Shown: piece by piece, positions 7,816 to 17,059 of the stretch
How the letters are laid out: every line of letters starts with the position of its first letter
Numbering within the stretch: the stretch's first letter is position 1
From: Mesorhizobium shangrilense
GTDB taxonomy: Bacteria > Pseudomonadota > Alphaproteobacteria > Rhizobiales > Rhizobiaceae
Direction: 5' to 3'
Assembly: GCF_040537815.1 (NCBI RefSeq)
Contig: NZ_JBEWSZ010000001.1
Coordinates: forward strand, 1,488,001 to 1,552,000
Length of the DNA: 64,000 bases
Program-made: the position numbers and the translations under genes
The notes under the pieces: generated by a model
The model's database searches: none
Told to the model about the DNA's origin: nothing
What the model saw: only the letters and a program-made list of their open reading frames with translations

Positions 7816-9039
7816 ATGCAGACTACGGCGCGCCCGCGTCTTCGCCGTGCTTCCGCTGTCGCGTTGTTCGTCGTGTCGGCCGCCATGCTGTCGGCCTGCG
7901 GGACACCGCAGCCGAAGGCCATGATCGACAAGAGGCCGCGCTCCAAGGAATACTTTTCCGAATCCGAATATGGCGTGAAGGCCAGCCCGCGCGTCGCCCG
8001 GATGGCAGGATTGCGCGGCGGCGGACGTGACCAGCTTGGCAAGCCCTATCAGGTTCGCGGCAAGTGGTATTATCCCAAGGAAGAGAAGAATTACAAGAAG
8101 GTCGGCCTGGCATCCTGGTACGGTGATGCCTTTCACGGCCGGCTTACCGCCAATGGCGAAGTCTATGACATGACGCATCTCACCGCGGCGCATCCGACCA
8201 TGCCGTTGCCGAGCTACGCACGCGTCACCAATCTGAAGACCGGCAGTTCGGTCATTGTTCGCGTCAACGATCGCGGCCCCTATCACGAAGGCCGCATCAT
8301 CGACGTGTCCGAGCGCGCCGCGCAGATGCTCGACTATGCCAATATCGGCACGGCCGAGGTGAAGGTGGAATATGTCGGACGCGCGCCGCTCGATGGCAAT
8401 GACGACCAGTACCTGATGGCGTCCTACCATCCTGGAAACAGGATTCCGGACCCTTCGGACGGGTTGCCCACCGGCGTGATGGTGGCCATGAATGGACCAT
8501 CGCCGAGTGTGCCGGTAGGTGCCGCGGCCGTGCCGTTTCCTGGTCAGCTGACGAATTCCGCTCCTCTGCAACCTGCTATGTCGGCACAGGCGCCAGCCTT
8601 CGGCGATCTCGCACTGCCCGATTTTGGCCCAATCGTGCCGGAACGCCCGGAATTCGGCCTGCCGGCGCAATCGCCGTTTGCCATGGCGTCCCTGTCCTAT
8701 GCGGACGAGCGTGTGCATCGCGCCTCGGACGTCTTTGCCTCGTTGGGTGGGACCGGCATGTCACCAGCCGACGTGCTGCAATCGTGGAAGCGACAGGCTC
8801 CGCCGGCCAGTTCAGCCTCGGACTACGTCGCCGCTGGATCCTTCGAGAATGCCGCCGAGGCAAAGCGCGTGGCCGCACAACTATCCGAATTCGGCAAGAC
8901 CGAAATCCAGCGTTCCGAACTCGACGGCGAGGACTGGTATTCCGTCAATCTCTATCCGGACGGCCACCGCAGCCTGGACGAAATGCTGCAGGCGGCATGG
9001 TCGCATGGTGCGCCAGACGCGCTCGTTGTGCGCAACTGA
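7816..9039 (+). CDS. rlpA: Septal ring lytic transglycosylase RlpA-family lipoprotein with SPOR domain
   Basis: A 407-residue outer-membrane lipoprotein. The signal peptide ends in the lipobox LSAC with lipidated Cys28. The double-psi beta-barrel domain (about 94-185) has the family blocks GLASWYGDAFHGRLTANGE, VRVNDRGPYHEGR and IIDVSERAA, including the acidic and histidine residues used by RlpA to cleave denuded septal glycan. A Pro/Ala-rich linker (about 210-330) leads to a C-terminal SPOR domain (YVAAGSFENAAEAKRVAAQL) that recognises septal peptidoglycan. The ATG at 7816 opens the signal peptide. The downstream dacF-like gene is a second peptidoglycan enzyme, probably co-expressed. Confidence 0.92.
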   Translation: MQTTARPRLRRASAVALFVVSAAMLSACGTPQPKAMIDKRPRSKEYFSESEYGVKASPRVARMAGLRGGGRDQLGKPYQVRGKWYYPKEEKNYKKVGLASWYGDAFHGRLTANGEVYDMTHLTAAHPTMPLPSYARVTNLKTGSSVIVRVNDRGPYHEGRIIDVSERAAQMLDYANIGTAEVKVEYVGRAPLDGNDDQYLMASYHPGNRIPDPSDGLPTGVMVAMNGPSPSVPVGAAAVPFPGQLTNSAPLQPAMSAQAPAFGDLALPDFGPIVPERPEFGLPAQSPFAMASLSYADERVHRASDVFASLGGTGMSPADVLQSWKRQAPPASSASDYVAAGSFENAAEAKRVAAQLSEFGKTEIQRSELDGEDWYSVNLYPDGHRSLDEMLQAAWSHGAPDALVVRN

Positions 9040-9209
9040 TCCGGACACACCGAAAGTCTCCCGGTATTTGCGTCCCGCGGTTGATCCGCCGGGAAAAAGC
9101 CTGATAGCTTTGCCCTGCTAAAGCGCGTCGCGTCGAAACGGATTCATGCGGCGCGCCGTAGGTCTTTTGTGGGCGACATGCATTGAATACCGGCAAACGG
9201 GTCGACTTC

Positions 9210-10376
9210 ATGAAATTTCGCTTTTCGGCGCCTTTGGTCGGTTTTTTTGGGTTTGGTCTTCTGCTGCTCTCGTTGGCACCGGTCAGCGCACAACTTTTCG
9301 AGACCAAGGCCGCACAGGCCTTCATGGTCGACGCCGAGACCGGAACGGTGCTGTTTGCCAAGGATGCCGACAAGCCCTTTCCACCGGCATCGATGGCCAA
9401 GCTGATGACGATGGAAGTGGTTTTCAACGCGATCAAGTCCAAGCGCATGACGCTCGATGACACATTCGTGGTCAGCGAGAATGCGTGGCGCAAAGGCGGC
9501 GCTCCCTCCGGAACATCGACGATGTTTGCGAAACTCAAGTCCTCGATCCGGGTCGAGGATCTGATCCGGGGGGTCACCGTGCAGGCAGCCAATGATGGCT
9601 GTATGATCCTCGCCGAAGGCATGGCCGGATCGGAAGAAAATTTCGCGGCGCAGATGACAGAACGCGCGCGCCAGATCGGTTTGCGGAAATCGACCTTCGT
9701 CAACTCAACCGGCCTGCCGGCGGATGGGCAACAGACGACGGTGCGCGAACTCGCGCAACTGGCCCTGCACATCCAGCGGGAATATCCGGATCTCTATGCC
9801 TATTTCGGCGAGAAGGATTTTACCTGGAACAAGATCTCGCAACGGAACCGCAATCCGCTTCTGGCCATGGATATCGGCGCTGACGGCCTGGCGGTCGGCA
9901 CGAGCGAAGCTGCCGGTTTCGGCATCGTCGCTTCCGTCAGCCACAATGGCTCCCGCGTCATCGCGGCGATGAGTGGGCTGGCGAGCGATCGAGAGCGCGC
10001 CGAGGAAGCACGCAAGCTGCTCGACTGGGGCGCTCGCTCCTTCGAGAAGACCGAGATTTTCGCCAAGGACGAAGTGGTCGGCGAGGCCCAGGTTTTCGGT
10101 GGCGTGAAATCCGGCGTGGCCTTGAAGGCAAAGGGGCCCGTGAACATATTCCTGCCTATCACGAACCGCGACAAGCTGACGGCCAGGATTGTCTATGACG
10201 GGCCGGTGACCGCACCGGTAGAGGAGGGGCAGGCGGTGGGCGCGCTGCGAGTCTGGATCGGTGATACGCTGAGCCAGGAAACGCCGTTGTTCGCGGCAGA
10301 ATCGGTGGCCACGGGCACTCTGCCGCAGCGCGCGCTCGATGCGGTCAAGGAATTGGCTGTCGGCTGGCTGCGATAG
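9210..10376 (+). CDS. D-alanyl-D-alanine carboxypeptidase family protein (DacF/PBP5-like) with altered motifs
   Basis: A 388-residue penicillin-binding-protein homologue with a signal peptide (cleaved near VSA-Q at residue 27), a peptidase S11 domain and the C-terminal PBP5-like beta domain (about 290-385). The nucleophile motif SxxK is present as S61-M-A-K64. The second motif, SxN in PBP5 (QSGND), reads QAAND here (A126-A-N128). The third, KTG in PBP5, reads AVG (228-230, in DGLAVGTSEAAGFG). Two of three active-site motifs are therefore changed, so carboxypeptidase activity is uncertain. The ATG at 9210 is preferred to TTG 9183 because it directly precedes the signal peptide. The role is presumably periplasmic peptidoglycan trimming or binding. 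It lies between rlpA and tmk. Confidence 0.85.
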   Translation: MKFRFSAPLVGFFGFGLLLLSLAPVSAQLFETKAAQAFMVDAETGTVLFAKDADKPFPPASMAKLMTMEVVFNAIKSKRMTLDDTFVVSENAWRKGGAPSGTSTMFAKLKSSIRVEDLIRGVTVQAANDGCMILAEGMAGSEENFAAQMTERARQIGLRKSTFVNSTGLPADGQQTTVRELAQLALHIQREYPDLYAYFGEKDFTWNKISQRNRNPLLAMDIGADGLAVGTSEAAGFGIVASVSHNGSRVIAAMSGLASDRERAEEARKLLDWGARSFEKTEIFAKDEVVGEAQVFGGVKSGVALKAKGPVNIFLPITNRDKLTARIVYDGPVTAPVEEGQAVGALRVWIGDTLSQETPLFAAESVATGTLPQRALDAVKELAVGWLR

Positions 10377-10512
10377 CGCCAACGGCGTGGACCTTTTGCC
10401 AGGCCCGGACTATTAGGTCGCAACCATCAGGATATTTTGCGCACGCAAAACCGATTCCGATTTTCGGGCTCATGCGTTACGTTCACCGCAGGCGTGGATA
10501 AAGGCTTTTCGT

Positions 10513-11187
10513 TTGTCGAGCGGATTTTTCATCACCTTCGAAGGCGGCGAAGGAGCAGGCAAGTCAACGCAGATCGAGCGGTTGGCCAGGAAGATGCGCG
10601 CCAAGAAGTACGATGTCGTCGTTACGCGTGAACCGGGAGGATCGCCCGGCGCCGAGGCTGTCAGGCATGTGCTGCTTTCCGGTGCTGCCGAGCCGTTCGG
10701 CCCCAGGATGGAGGCGCTGCTTTTTGCGGCCGCTCGCTCCGACCATGTCGAGCAGGTCATTCGCCCGGCGGTCGAGCGCGGCTCGATCGTGCTTTGCGAC
10801 CGCTTCATGGACTCTTCGCGCGTCTACCAGGGCGTCACCGGCAACATCGACCCTGCGTTCATGGACGCGCTTGAAAAGGTGGCCGTCAACGGCATGGTGC
10901 CCGACATGACGTTGATCTTCGACATCGACCCGACCGAGGGACTGCGGCGCGCGACAGTGCGGCGTGGCACGGAAGCAGCCGCCGACCGTTTCGAGAAGGA
11001 AACCCTGGCCATCCATCAGCGCCGCCGCGCCGCATTCCTGGCGATCGCCGCGGCCGAGCCTGAGCGCTGCATCGTCATCGATGCGTCCGGCGATCCCGAC
11101 ACGGTCGAGAATGTCGTCACCGCCGCTGTGTTCGCGGCGCTGGAGACGCGAACGCCGTCCAACAAGAGACAGGCCGCGCCGGCATGA
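10513..11187 (+). CDS. tmk: Thymidylate kinase
   Basis: A 224-residue dTMP kinase that makes dTDP for DNA synthesis. The P-loop is GGEGAGKST at residues 11-19. The DR motif is in [14 protein letters not shown], and the lid segment [12 protein letters not shown] follows. The start codon is TTG at 10513, supported by AAAGG at 10500-10504 and by the invariant [10 protein letters not shown] beginning five codons later; no ATG fits. Its last codons overlap holB by four bases (ATGA), so tmk and holB are translationally coupled, an arrangement common in alphaproteobacteria. Confidence 0.96.
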   Translation: MSSGFFITFEGGEGAGKSTQIERLARKMRAKKYDVVVTREPGGSPGAEAVRHVLLSGAAEPFGPRMEALLFAAARSDHVEQVIRPAVERGSIVLCDRFMDSSRVYQGVTGNIDPAFMDALEKVAVNGMVPDMTLIFDIDPTEGLRRATVRRGTEAAADRFEKETLAIHQRRRAAFLAIAAAEPERCIVIDASGDPDTVENVVTAAVFAALETRTPSNKRQAAPA

Positions 11188-12239
11188 TTTTCGAACGCAT
11201 CGCACCAGAACAACATGACACGCTGGACGGCGTGCCGGAGCCGTCGGAAACGCCCCGTCTTGTCGGCCACCTGCAGACGGCCAACATGCTCGCCGCCGCC
11301 TATCGCTCCGGAAAGCTGCCGCATGCGCTGATCTTCGCCGGCCCGGTCGGCATCGGCAAGGCGACACTGGCCTTTCATCTGGCGCATCATCTGCTGAAAC
11401 ATCCGGCCTTTGAACATGCGCCGCTGTCCTTCGCGGTTCCGGATCCATCCTCGTCGCTGTCTCGCCAGATTGCCACCGGGGCGCATCCGTCGGTGCTGCA
11501 TCTGACCCGGCCGGCGAATGACAAGACCAAGAGCTTCAAGACCGTCGTCACCGTCGACGAGATCCGCAAGGTCAGCCGCTTCCTGTCGATGACCTCGCAT
11601 GATGGCAGCTACCGGGTGGTGATCATCGATCCGGCTGATGACATGAATACCAACGCCGCCAATGCCTTGCTGAAGAATCTCGAGGAGCCGCCGCCGCGCA
11701 CCCTGTTCATCCTGATTGTCCACGCACCGGGCACCCTGCTGCCGACAATCCGGTCGCGCTGCCAGATGGTGCGCCTTGCGCCGCTCGATGCCGAGGATCT
11801 CATGACCGTCCTGGAGACCGTCGAGCCGCCGCCGCCGGACGATCCGGCCGCACGCGCGGCATTGGCCGAACGGGCAGGGGGCAGCGCGCGCACGGCGATC
11901 CTGCTGACGCAATATGGCGGACTGGAAATCGCCAGCACCCTGGACGCCCTGGTGGCCGGCAGGAAGAGCGATGTCGCCGGCGCCTATCGCCTGGCGGAAG
12001 CGGTGGCGGGCCGAGACCAGGCGATCCAGTTCGACATCTTCAACCGGCGCGCGCTGGACCTGCTGTCGGACGCGGCAAGCCAGGCCGCATTGGCCGGCGA
12101 TCTTGTACGCGCGAAAACACTGTCGGATACTTGGCATGAGGCGCTGGACGCGGTATCTGAGACCGAAACCTACAACCTCGACAAGAAGCAGCACGCCCTG
12201 ATCATGATCGACCGCTTGAATTCTGCAATGCGAATGTGA
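11184..12239 (+). CDS. holB: DNA polymerase III subunit delta'
   Basis: A 351-residue clamp-loader subunit with an AAA+ N-terminal half: Walker-A-like [11 protein letters not shown] (about residues 52-62), then [16 protein letters not shown], and a sensor SRC motif in [11 protein letters not shown]. Delta' stabilises the gamma/delta clamp-loading complex of the replicase. The zinc-binding cysteines of E. coli delta' are not evident, as in other alphaproteobacterial forms. The C-terminal part is the collar domain. It overlaps tmk by four bases and is followed 135 bases later by metG. Confidence 0.93.
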   Translation: MIFERIAPEQHDTLDGVPEPSETPRLVGHLQTANMLAAAYRSGKLPHALIFAGPVGIGKATLAFHLAHHLLKHPAFEHAPLSFAVPDPSSSLSRQIATGAHPSVLHLTRPANDKTKSFKTVVTVDEIRKVSRFLSMTSHDGSYRVVIIDPADDMNTNAANALLKNLEEPPPRTLFILIVHAPGTLLPTIRSRCQMVRLAPLDAEDLMTVLETVEPPPPDDPAARAALAERAGGSARTAILLTQYGGLEIASTLDALVAGRKSDVAGAYRLAEAVAGRDQAIQFDIFNRRALDLLSDAASQAALAGDLVRAKTLSDTWHEALDAVSETETYNLDKKQHALIMIDRLNSAMRM

Positions 12240-12374
12240 CGGTTTCCTATACATGCCGTTGCCCCAAACCGGGGCACTTTCGGGCGGCATGCATTGGCCT
12301 CGGGATGGCAATCGCCGTCCCGATGCGATATCCACCGCCACAACTGACATTCAGACATTCATGACGGTTCATCC

Positions 12375-13928
12375 ATGTCACGCGACACATTCTACATCAC
12401 GACAGCGATTTCCTATCCAAACGGCAAGCCGCATATCGGCCACGCCTATGAGCTGATCGCGACCGACGCGCTCGCTCGCTTCCAGCGCCACGACGGCAAG
12501 GACGTGTTCTTCCTCACCGGTACCGACGAGCACGGCATCAAGATGCTGCAGACCGCGAAGCGGGAAGGCATCTCGCCGCGCGAGCTTGCCGACCGCAATT
12601 CAGCCGATTTCAAGCGCATGGCGGCGGCCCTGAACGCCTCCAACGACGATTTCATCCGCACGACGGAAGAGCGGCACTATGCGTCGTCCCAGGCGATCTG
12701 GAAGGCGATGGCCGCCAATGGCGACATCTACAAGGGCGGCTATGCCGGCTGGTACTCGGTGCGCGACGAAGCCTATTACGGCGAGGAGGAGACAGAGGTC
12801 CGTGCGGACGATATCCGCTACGGCCCTCAGGGCACACCCGTCGAATGGGTCGAGGAAGAGAGCTATTTCTTCCGGCTGTCGACCTATCAGGACCGACTGC
12901 TGGAACTCTACGAAAGCCAGCCTGACTTCATTGGCCCTGCCGAGCGCCGCAATGAGGTGATGAGCTTCGTCAAGTCCGGCCTCAAGGACCTGTCGATCTC
13001 GCGCACCACTTTTGATTGGGGCGTGCCCGTCCCAGGCGACGACAAGCATGTGATGTATGTGTGGGTCGATGCATTGACCAACTACATCACCGCTGTCGGC
13101 TATCCCGATGAAAATGCTGACAAATGGCCTTTCTGGCCAGCGGATGCGCACATCATTGGCAAGGACATCGTCCGCTTTCACGCCGTCTACTGGCCGGCCT
13201 TCCTGATGTCGGCGGGAATCCCGCTGCCGAAGCGTGTCTTTGGCCACGGCTTCCTGTTCAACCGCGGCGAGAAGATGTCGAAGTCCGTCGGCAACGTCAT
13301 CGACCCGTTCACCATGGTCGAGCATTACGGCGTCGACCAGGTGCGCTACTTCTTCCTGCGCGAGGTGCCGTTCGGCCAGGATGGCAGCTACAGCCATGAA
13401 GCGATCGTCAACCGCACCAACGCCGATCTTGCCAATGGCCTCGGCAATCTGGCGCAGCGTTCGCTGTCGATGATCGCCAAGAACTGCGGCGGCGTGGTGC
13501 CGAAGCGCGGCGACCTGACGGAGGCCGACAAGGCGATCCTGGATCAGGCGGTGGCCGCTCTTGCCATGGCGCGCAAGGCAATGTCGGAGCAGGGCATCCA
13601 TCTGGCCCTGGCAGCAATCTTCAACGTCGTGGCGGACGCTGATCGCTACTTCGCTTCGCAGGAGCCATGGGCGCTGAAGAAAACCGATCCGGCGCGGATG
13701 GAGACGGTGCTGTGGACGACCGCCGAAGTCGTCCGCCGTGTGGCGCTGTTGTGCCAGCCCTTCATTCCGGGATCGGCCAGGAAGCTGCTGGACCTGCTAG
13801 CGGTGGCGATGGAAAGCCGCGACTTTGTTCATGTCCACGCGGACCATGCGCTGGTTCCCGGCGCTGCTTTGCCTTTGCCGGAAGGCGTGTTTCCGCGTTA
13901 TGTCGAACAGCCGGACGCGAACGCCTGA
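12375..13928 (+). CDS. metG: Methionyl-tRNA synthetase
   Basis: A 517-residue class I synthetase that charges tRNA-Met. The HIGH motif is at residues 20-23 (in PHIGHAYE) and KMSKS at 300-304. The connective domain around residues 120-165 contains no CxxC knuckle, so this is the zinc-free subtype, and there is no C-terminal tRNA-binding EMAP domain. The ATG at 12375 gives the expected [17 protein letters not shown] start. The stop overlaps the next ATG (TGATG), coupling it to tatD. Confidence 0.96.
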   Translation: MSRDTFYITTAISYPNGKPHIGHAYELIATDALARFQRHDGKDVFFLTGTDEHGIKMLQTAKREGISPRELADRNSADFKRMAAALNASNDDFIRTTEERHYASSQAIWKAMAANGDIYKGGYAGWYSVRDEAYYGEEETEVRADDIRYGPQGTPVEWVEEESYFFRLSTYQDRLLELYESQPDFIGPAERRNEVMSFVKSGLKDLSISRTTFDWGVPVPGDDKHVMYVWVDALTNYITAVGYPDENADKWPFWPADAHIIGKDIVRFHAVYWPAFLMSAGIPLPKRVFGHGFLFNRGEKMSKSVGNVIDPFTMVEHYGVDQVRYFFLREVPFGQDGSYSHEAIVNRTNADLANGLGNLAQRSLSMIAKNCGGVVPKRGDLTEADKAILDQAVAALAMARKAMSEQGIHLALAAIFNVVADADRYFASQEPWALKKTDPARMETVLWTTAEVVRRVALLCQPFIPGSARKLLDLLAVAMESRDFVHVHADHALVPGAALPLPEGVFPRYVEQPDANA

Positions 13929-14722
13929 TGCTTGTCGACAGCCACTGCCATCTGGATTTTCCAGATTTCACTGAGGAGCGGGCGGCCATCGTCGCCCGCG
14001 CCAAAGCAGCCGGTGTCGGCCGCATGGTGACGATCTCGACCCGCGTAAAGCGTTTCCAGCAAATACTTGAAATCGCTGAGACTTTCGACGAAGTCTATTG
14101 CTCTGTCGGCACCCATCCGCACAATGCCGCCGAAGAGCTGGACGTGACGAAGGACGATCTCGTGCGCCTGTCCGCCCATCCGAAGGTGGTGGCGATCGGC
14201 GAGGCCGGGCTCGACTATTTCTACGACAAAGCGCCGCGCGATGCGCAAGCGCAGGGCTTTCGCGCCCATATCGCCGCAGCGCGAGAGACCGGGCTGCCGC
14301 TGGTCATTCATTCCCGCGACGCCGACGACGACATGGCTGGCATCCTCACGGACGAAACAGGGAAGGGCGCCTTCCCCTTCATCCTGCATTGTTTTTCGTC
14401 GGGACGCAGGCTGGCCGAAGTGGGCGTCGCGCTCGGCGGCTACATTTCCTTCTCGGGCATCCTGACCTTCAAGAATTCGGCCGAGCTCCGCGCCATTGCC
14501 GCTGATGTGCCGCATGACCGCCTGCTGGTGGAAACCGACGCGCCATATCTCGCACCGATACCGTTCCGCGGCAAACGCAACGAACCCGCCTATGTCGCGC
14601 ATACGGCCAAGGTGCTGGCGGAAACCATCGGGATCACCGAGACGGAGATCGCAACTGCCACGACGGACAATTTCTTCCGGCTGTTCCGCAAAATGCCGCG
14701 CCCGGACGTGCGGGTCGCCTGA
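13928..14722 (+). CDS. tatD: TatD family metal-dependent hydrolase (DNase)
   Basis: A 265-residue TIM-barrel hydrolase. Metal ligands are recognisable in order: HxH (H6-C-H8), E in GEAGLDYFY, H in VIHSRDA, H in LHCFSSG and D in ETDAPYLAP. TatD/YcfH/YjjV enzymes are metal-dependent 3'-5' DNases. In many bacteria the gene follows metG and holB, as here, and it shares its first base with the metG stop codon. The ATG at 13928 is used rather than upstream in-frame codons that run inside metG. Confidence 0.93.
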   Translation: MLVDSHCHLDFPDFTEERAAIVARAKAAGVGRMVTISTRVKRFQQILEIAETFDEVYCSVGTHPHNAAEELDVTKDDLVRLSAHPKVVAIGEAGLDYFYDKAPRDAQAQGFRAHIAAARETGLPLVIHSRDADDDMAGILTDETGKGAFPFILHCFSSGRRLAEVGVALGGYISFSGILTFKNSAELRAIAADVPHDRLLVETDAPYLAPIPFRGKRNEPAYVAHTAKVLAETIGITETEIATATTDNFFRLFRKMPRPDVRVA

Positions 14723-14725
14723 AGC

Positions 14726-15544
14726 ATGACCGACCGGCTGCGCCTCACCGTTCTCGGCTGCGGCTCGTCGCCCGGCACGCCGCGCATCACCGGCGACTGG
14801 GGCAATTGCGATCCGGCGAACCCCAGGAACCGGCGCATGCGCACCGCCGCGCTCGTCGAGCGGATTGCGGCGAATGGTGGCAGGACCACGGTCGTCATCG
14901 ACACCGGGCCTGACTTTCGCGAACAGATGCTGCTGGCGTCCGTCAGGCGCATCGATGGTGTCGTCTACACCCATCCGCATGCAGACCACATCCACGGCAT
15001 CGACGATTTGCGCGGCTTCGTGCTCGACCAGCGCGAGCGGATCAACGTCCATGCCGACCAAGCCACCATGCTGAGGTTGCGAGAAGCGTTCGGATATTGC
15101 TTCCAGACACCGCAAGGCAGTTCCTATCCGCCCATCGTCACGCCGCATCTCATCGACCATGGCAGGCCGGTGACCATTGAAGGAGAGGGCGGTGCCCTCA
15201 CCCTCGAACCGCTGCCTCAAATCCATGGCGATATCATATCGCTGGGATTTCGCATTGGCGGGCTGGCCTACTGCCCCGACATCAGCGACTTCCCGGAGAC
15301 CACCGCCGAGCGGCTGGAGGGCCTTGAGGTGCTCGTCATCGACGCGCTGCAGTACAAGACGCATCCAAGCCATCTGTCGCTCGACCAGGCGCTTGGCTGG
15401 ATCGAACGACTGGCACCCAGACGCTCCGTTCTGACGCATATGCATGTGCCGCTCGACTATGCCACGGTCATGGCCGAGACGCCGGCCAACGTCGAGCCGG
15501 CCTTTGACGGCATGATCATTGAAATTCCTTTTGAATCAATGTGA
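14726..15544 (+). CDS. MBL-fold metallo-hydrolase (PhnP-like)
   Basis: A 272-residue metallo-beta-lactamase-fold protein. The zinc motif HxHxDH is THPHADHIHG (H83, H85, D87, H88), with further ligands in LPQIHGD, DISDF and the C-terminal THMHVPLDY. The N-terminal LGCGSSPGTPRITGDWGNCDP matches phosphodiesterases of the PhnP/RNase Z-like group. The gene starts three bases after the tatD stop, completing a tmk-holB-metG-tatD-MBL series typical of rhizobia. The substrate, perhaps a cyclic phosphodiester, is not determined. Confidence 0.9.
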   Translation: MTDRLRLTVLGCGSSPGTPRITGDWGNCDPANPRNRRMRTAALVERIAANGGRTTVVIDTGPDFREQMLLASVRRIDGVVYTHPHADHIHGIDDLRGFVLDQRERINVHADQATMLRLREAFGYCFQTPQGSSYPPIVTPHLIDHGRPVTIEGEGGALTLEPLPQIHGDIISLGFRIGGLAYCPDISDFPETTAERLEGLEVLVIDALQYKTHPSHLSLDQALGWIERLAPRRSVLTHMHVPLDYATVMAETPANVEPAFDGMIIEIPFESM

Positions 15545-15559
15545 TGGGAATAACTGTTC

Positions 15560-16030
15560 ATGGCTGGCAGCATTGATCGTGTGACCCAGGCGGCGGCTGA
15601 CGCCGGCCTCGACATCGAGATCAAGCGCATGGGTGCCTCGACGCGCACGGCCGAAGAAGCTGCGATGCAATGCGGCTGCACGGTGGCACAGATCGTCAAA
15701 TCATTGATTTTCCAGGGAGAAAACAGCGGAAAGCTGTTTCTGTTCCTGGTGTCCGGCAGCAACCAGCTCGATCTTGCCAAGGCCGCGGCATTGACCAATG
15801 AGCCGCTCAAGCGCGCCGATCCAAGACACATCCGCGACGAAACCGGCTTTGCCATTGGCGGCGTCGCGCCCATCGGGCACCTGATTGTGATGCCGGCATT
15901 CGCCGATGAAGTCCTGCTGGGCTTCGATCGCATCTGGGCTGCTGCCGGTGCGCATGATGCGGTGTTTGCCGCCGAGCCGTATGCAATGATCAACGCCGCG
16001 AAGGCTGTGGTAGCGGACCTGTCGGCCTGA
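15560..16030 (+). CDS. YbaK/EbsC family aminoacyl-tRNA deacylase
   Basis: A 156-residue single-domain protein of the YbaK/ProRS-INS superfamily, which hydrolyses mischarged tRNAs such as Cys-tRNA(Pro). Typical elements are AAMQCGCTVAQIVKSLIFQ with the conserved lysine, LFLVSGSNQLDLAKAA, and the C-terminal TGFAIGGVAPIGH loop. The length is normal. It starts 16 bases after the MBL gene and may be co-transcribed. Which aminoacyl-tRNA it edits cannot be told from the sequence. Confidence 0.9.
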   Translation: MAGSIDRVTQAAADAGLDIEIKRMGASTRTAEEAAMQCGCTVAQIVKSLIFQGENSGKLFLFLVSGSNQLDLAKAAALTNEPLKRADPRHIRDETGFAIGGVAPIGHLIVMPAFADEVLLGFDRIWAAAGAHDAVFAAEPYAMINAAKAVVADLSA

Positions 16031-16284
16031 GGGATGGCGCATAGATGCGCTGCTTCTGATGATATCGGCCGCAACGCCATCAGGATCAAGCTGCTGACAT
16101 TTCTACAGAATTTCGACCAGCCGCCATATCGGTTAGTTCCATAATCTATCTTATGCGACTTTTTCCTGTAGGCGCAAAGTTAAAGTGTCCCACTTCTGAA
16201 AAGTAGGAATGTCGCTTCCGCTTTGCTGAATGCCATTCTCCCCGGCACCGATAGCGAGGGAGACTGTAGGTGGGATTGGTGTTG

Positions 16285-16347
16285 ATGAGCGAACGCGAGC
16301 TGCAACGCATAGAGGTTGTCGCATTTCTAACTTGCTGGCGCTGCTGA
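16285..16347 (+). pseudogene. 5' remnant of an IS transposase (ISNCY-like)
   Basis: The reading frame from ATG 16285 begins MSERELQRIEV, which resembles the N-terminus of ISNCY-group transposases. It ends at TGA 16345 after 20 codons. Just past it another frame reads LLTVTEAMRT, similar to the next block of the same proteins, so the remnant is frameshifted and truncated by the ridA end. Upstream, 16165-16215 (AAGTGTCCCACTTCTG and the near-complementary AAAAGTAGGAATGTC) may be the old IS end. The rest of 16031-16376 shows no other gene. Confidence 0.5.
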
Positions 16348-16376
16348 CAGTCACCGAGGCGATGCGGACCGCCCCG

Positions 16377-16865
16377 CTAGTCAAGCACGACCACTGCCTC
16401 CACCTCGACGAGCATGGGGTCAATTGCAAGCTTGGGAACGGGAACCAGCGTCTGCGCCGGCAGCGCCTCGCCGAACATTTCCTTGACGTTCCTGACCAAC
16501 ACCTCAAGCTTGGACATATCGTGATCGACCACGAAGACCGTGAGTTTGGCGACCTGATCCGGCTTGGCACCAAGCGCATCGAGGGCGGTGCGCAAATTTG
16601 CGTAGGCCTGCTCGACCTGGACAGCGAAGTCGGGCGACAAGGCGCCTGTGCTATCTTGGCCGCCCTGCCCGGAGATATAGGCCACCCGGGTTTCGCGGGG
16701 CGTGATCACCACCGTGCTGTAGCCATTCGGCGACGGGTCGTAGAGGTTCTGTGGATTGACGATGGTCAGCTTGCGATCATTCTCATTCGCCGTCGTCGCA
16801 GTGGGAACTCCCATGGTCATGGTGACTAGTCCTCCGATAAGCAGATGCTTGATTGAGCGAGACAT
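16377..16865 (-). CDS. RidA family protein with signal peptide
   Basis: A 162-residue YjgF/YER057c/UK114 (Rid) protein. Residues 1-29 (MSRSIKHLLIGGLVTMTMGV to TTAN) form an export signal, unusual because RidA enamine/imine deaminases are normally cytoplasmic. The Rid core has the family order AYISGQGGQD, VEQAYANLRTALDALGA, VAKLTVFVVDHD and the C-terminal TLVPVPKLAIDPMLVEVEAV. The arginine of the RidA active site (R-x-P-x-R-G-A-Y-P) is not seen, so deaminase activity is not assured. The ATG at 16865 opens the signal peptide. It is divergent from a TetR regulator across a large palindrome. Confidence 0.88.
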   Translation of the reverse strand: MSRSIKHLLIGGLVTMTMGVPTATTANENDRKLTIVNPQNLYDPSPNGYSTVVITPRETRVAYISGQGGQDSTGALSPDFAVQVEQAYANLRTALDALGAKPDQVAKLTVFVVDHDMSKLEVLVRNVKEMFGEALPAQTLVPVPKLAIDPMLVEVEAVVVLD

Positions 16866-16933
16866 GATTTTCTCGTGGCTCTGCTGACGGCGAGCAACGT
16901 ACGCTCGCGGCCGGCATGATCGAATTCTGGCCC

Positions 16934-16978
16934 GTACCATAAGATGACTCGTACGATGCACGAGTCATCTTATGGTAC
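16934..16978. promoter_or_regulatory. Perfect 45-bp palindrome between ridA-like gene and tetR (candidate operator)
   Basis: Left arm GTACCATAAGATGACTCGT (16934-16952) and its exact reverse complement (16960-16978) flank a 7-bp spacer ACGATGC. A further half-like GTACGAGTC follows at 16982-16990. The palindrome sits in the divergent promoter region, 69 bp from the ridA start and 81 bp from the TetR start. It is the natural candidate for the TetR binding site (inference). Confidence 0.75.
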
Positions 16979-17059
16979 ATGGTACGAGTCAACCAGCCGG
17001 CATCGACATTCCTGACGCTGCCTGCCAAAATCCGAGGTTCCGACCACCGAGTAAGACGA

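Noticed and set aside
16151..16579. Minus-strand ORF of 142 codons overlapping the RidA gene end
   Set aside because: It is antisense to the transposase remnant and out of frame with ridA; no domain or signal.
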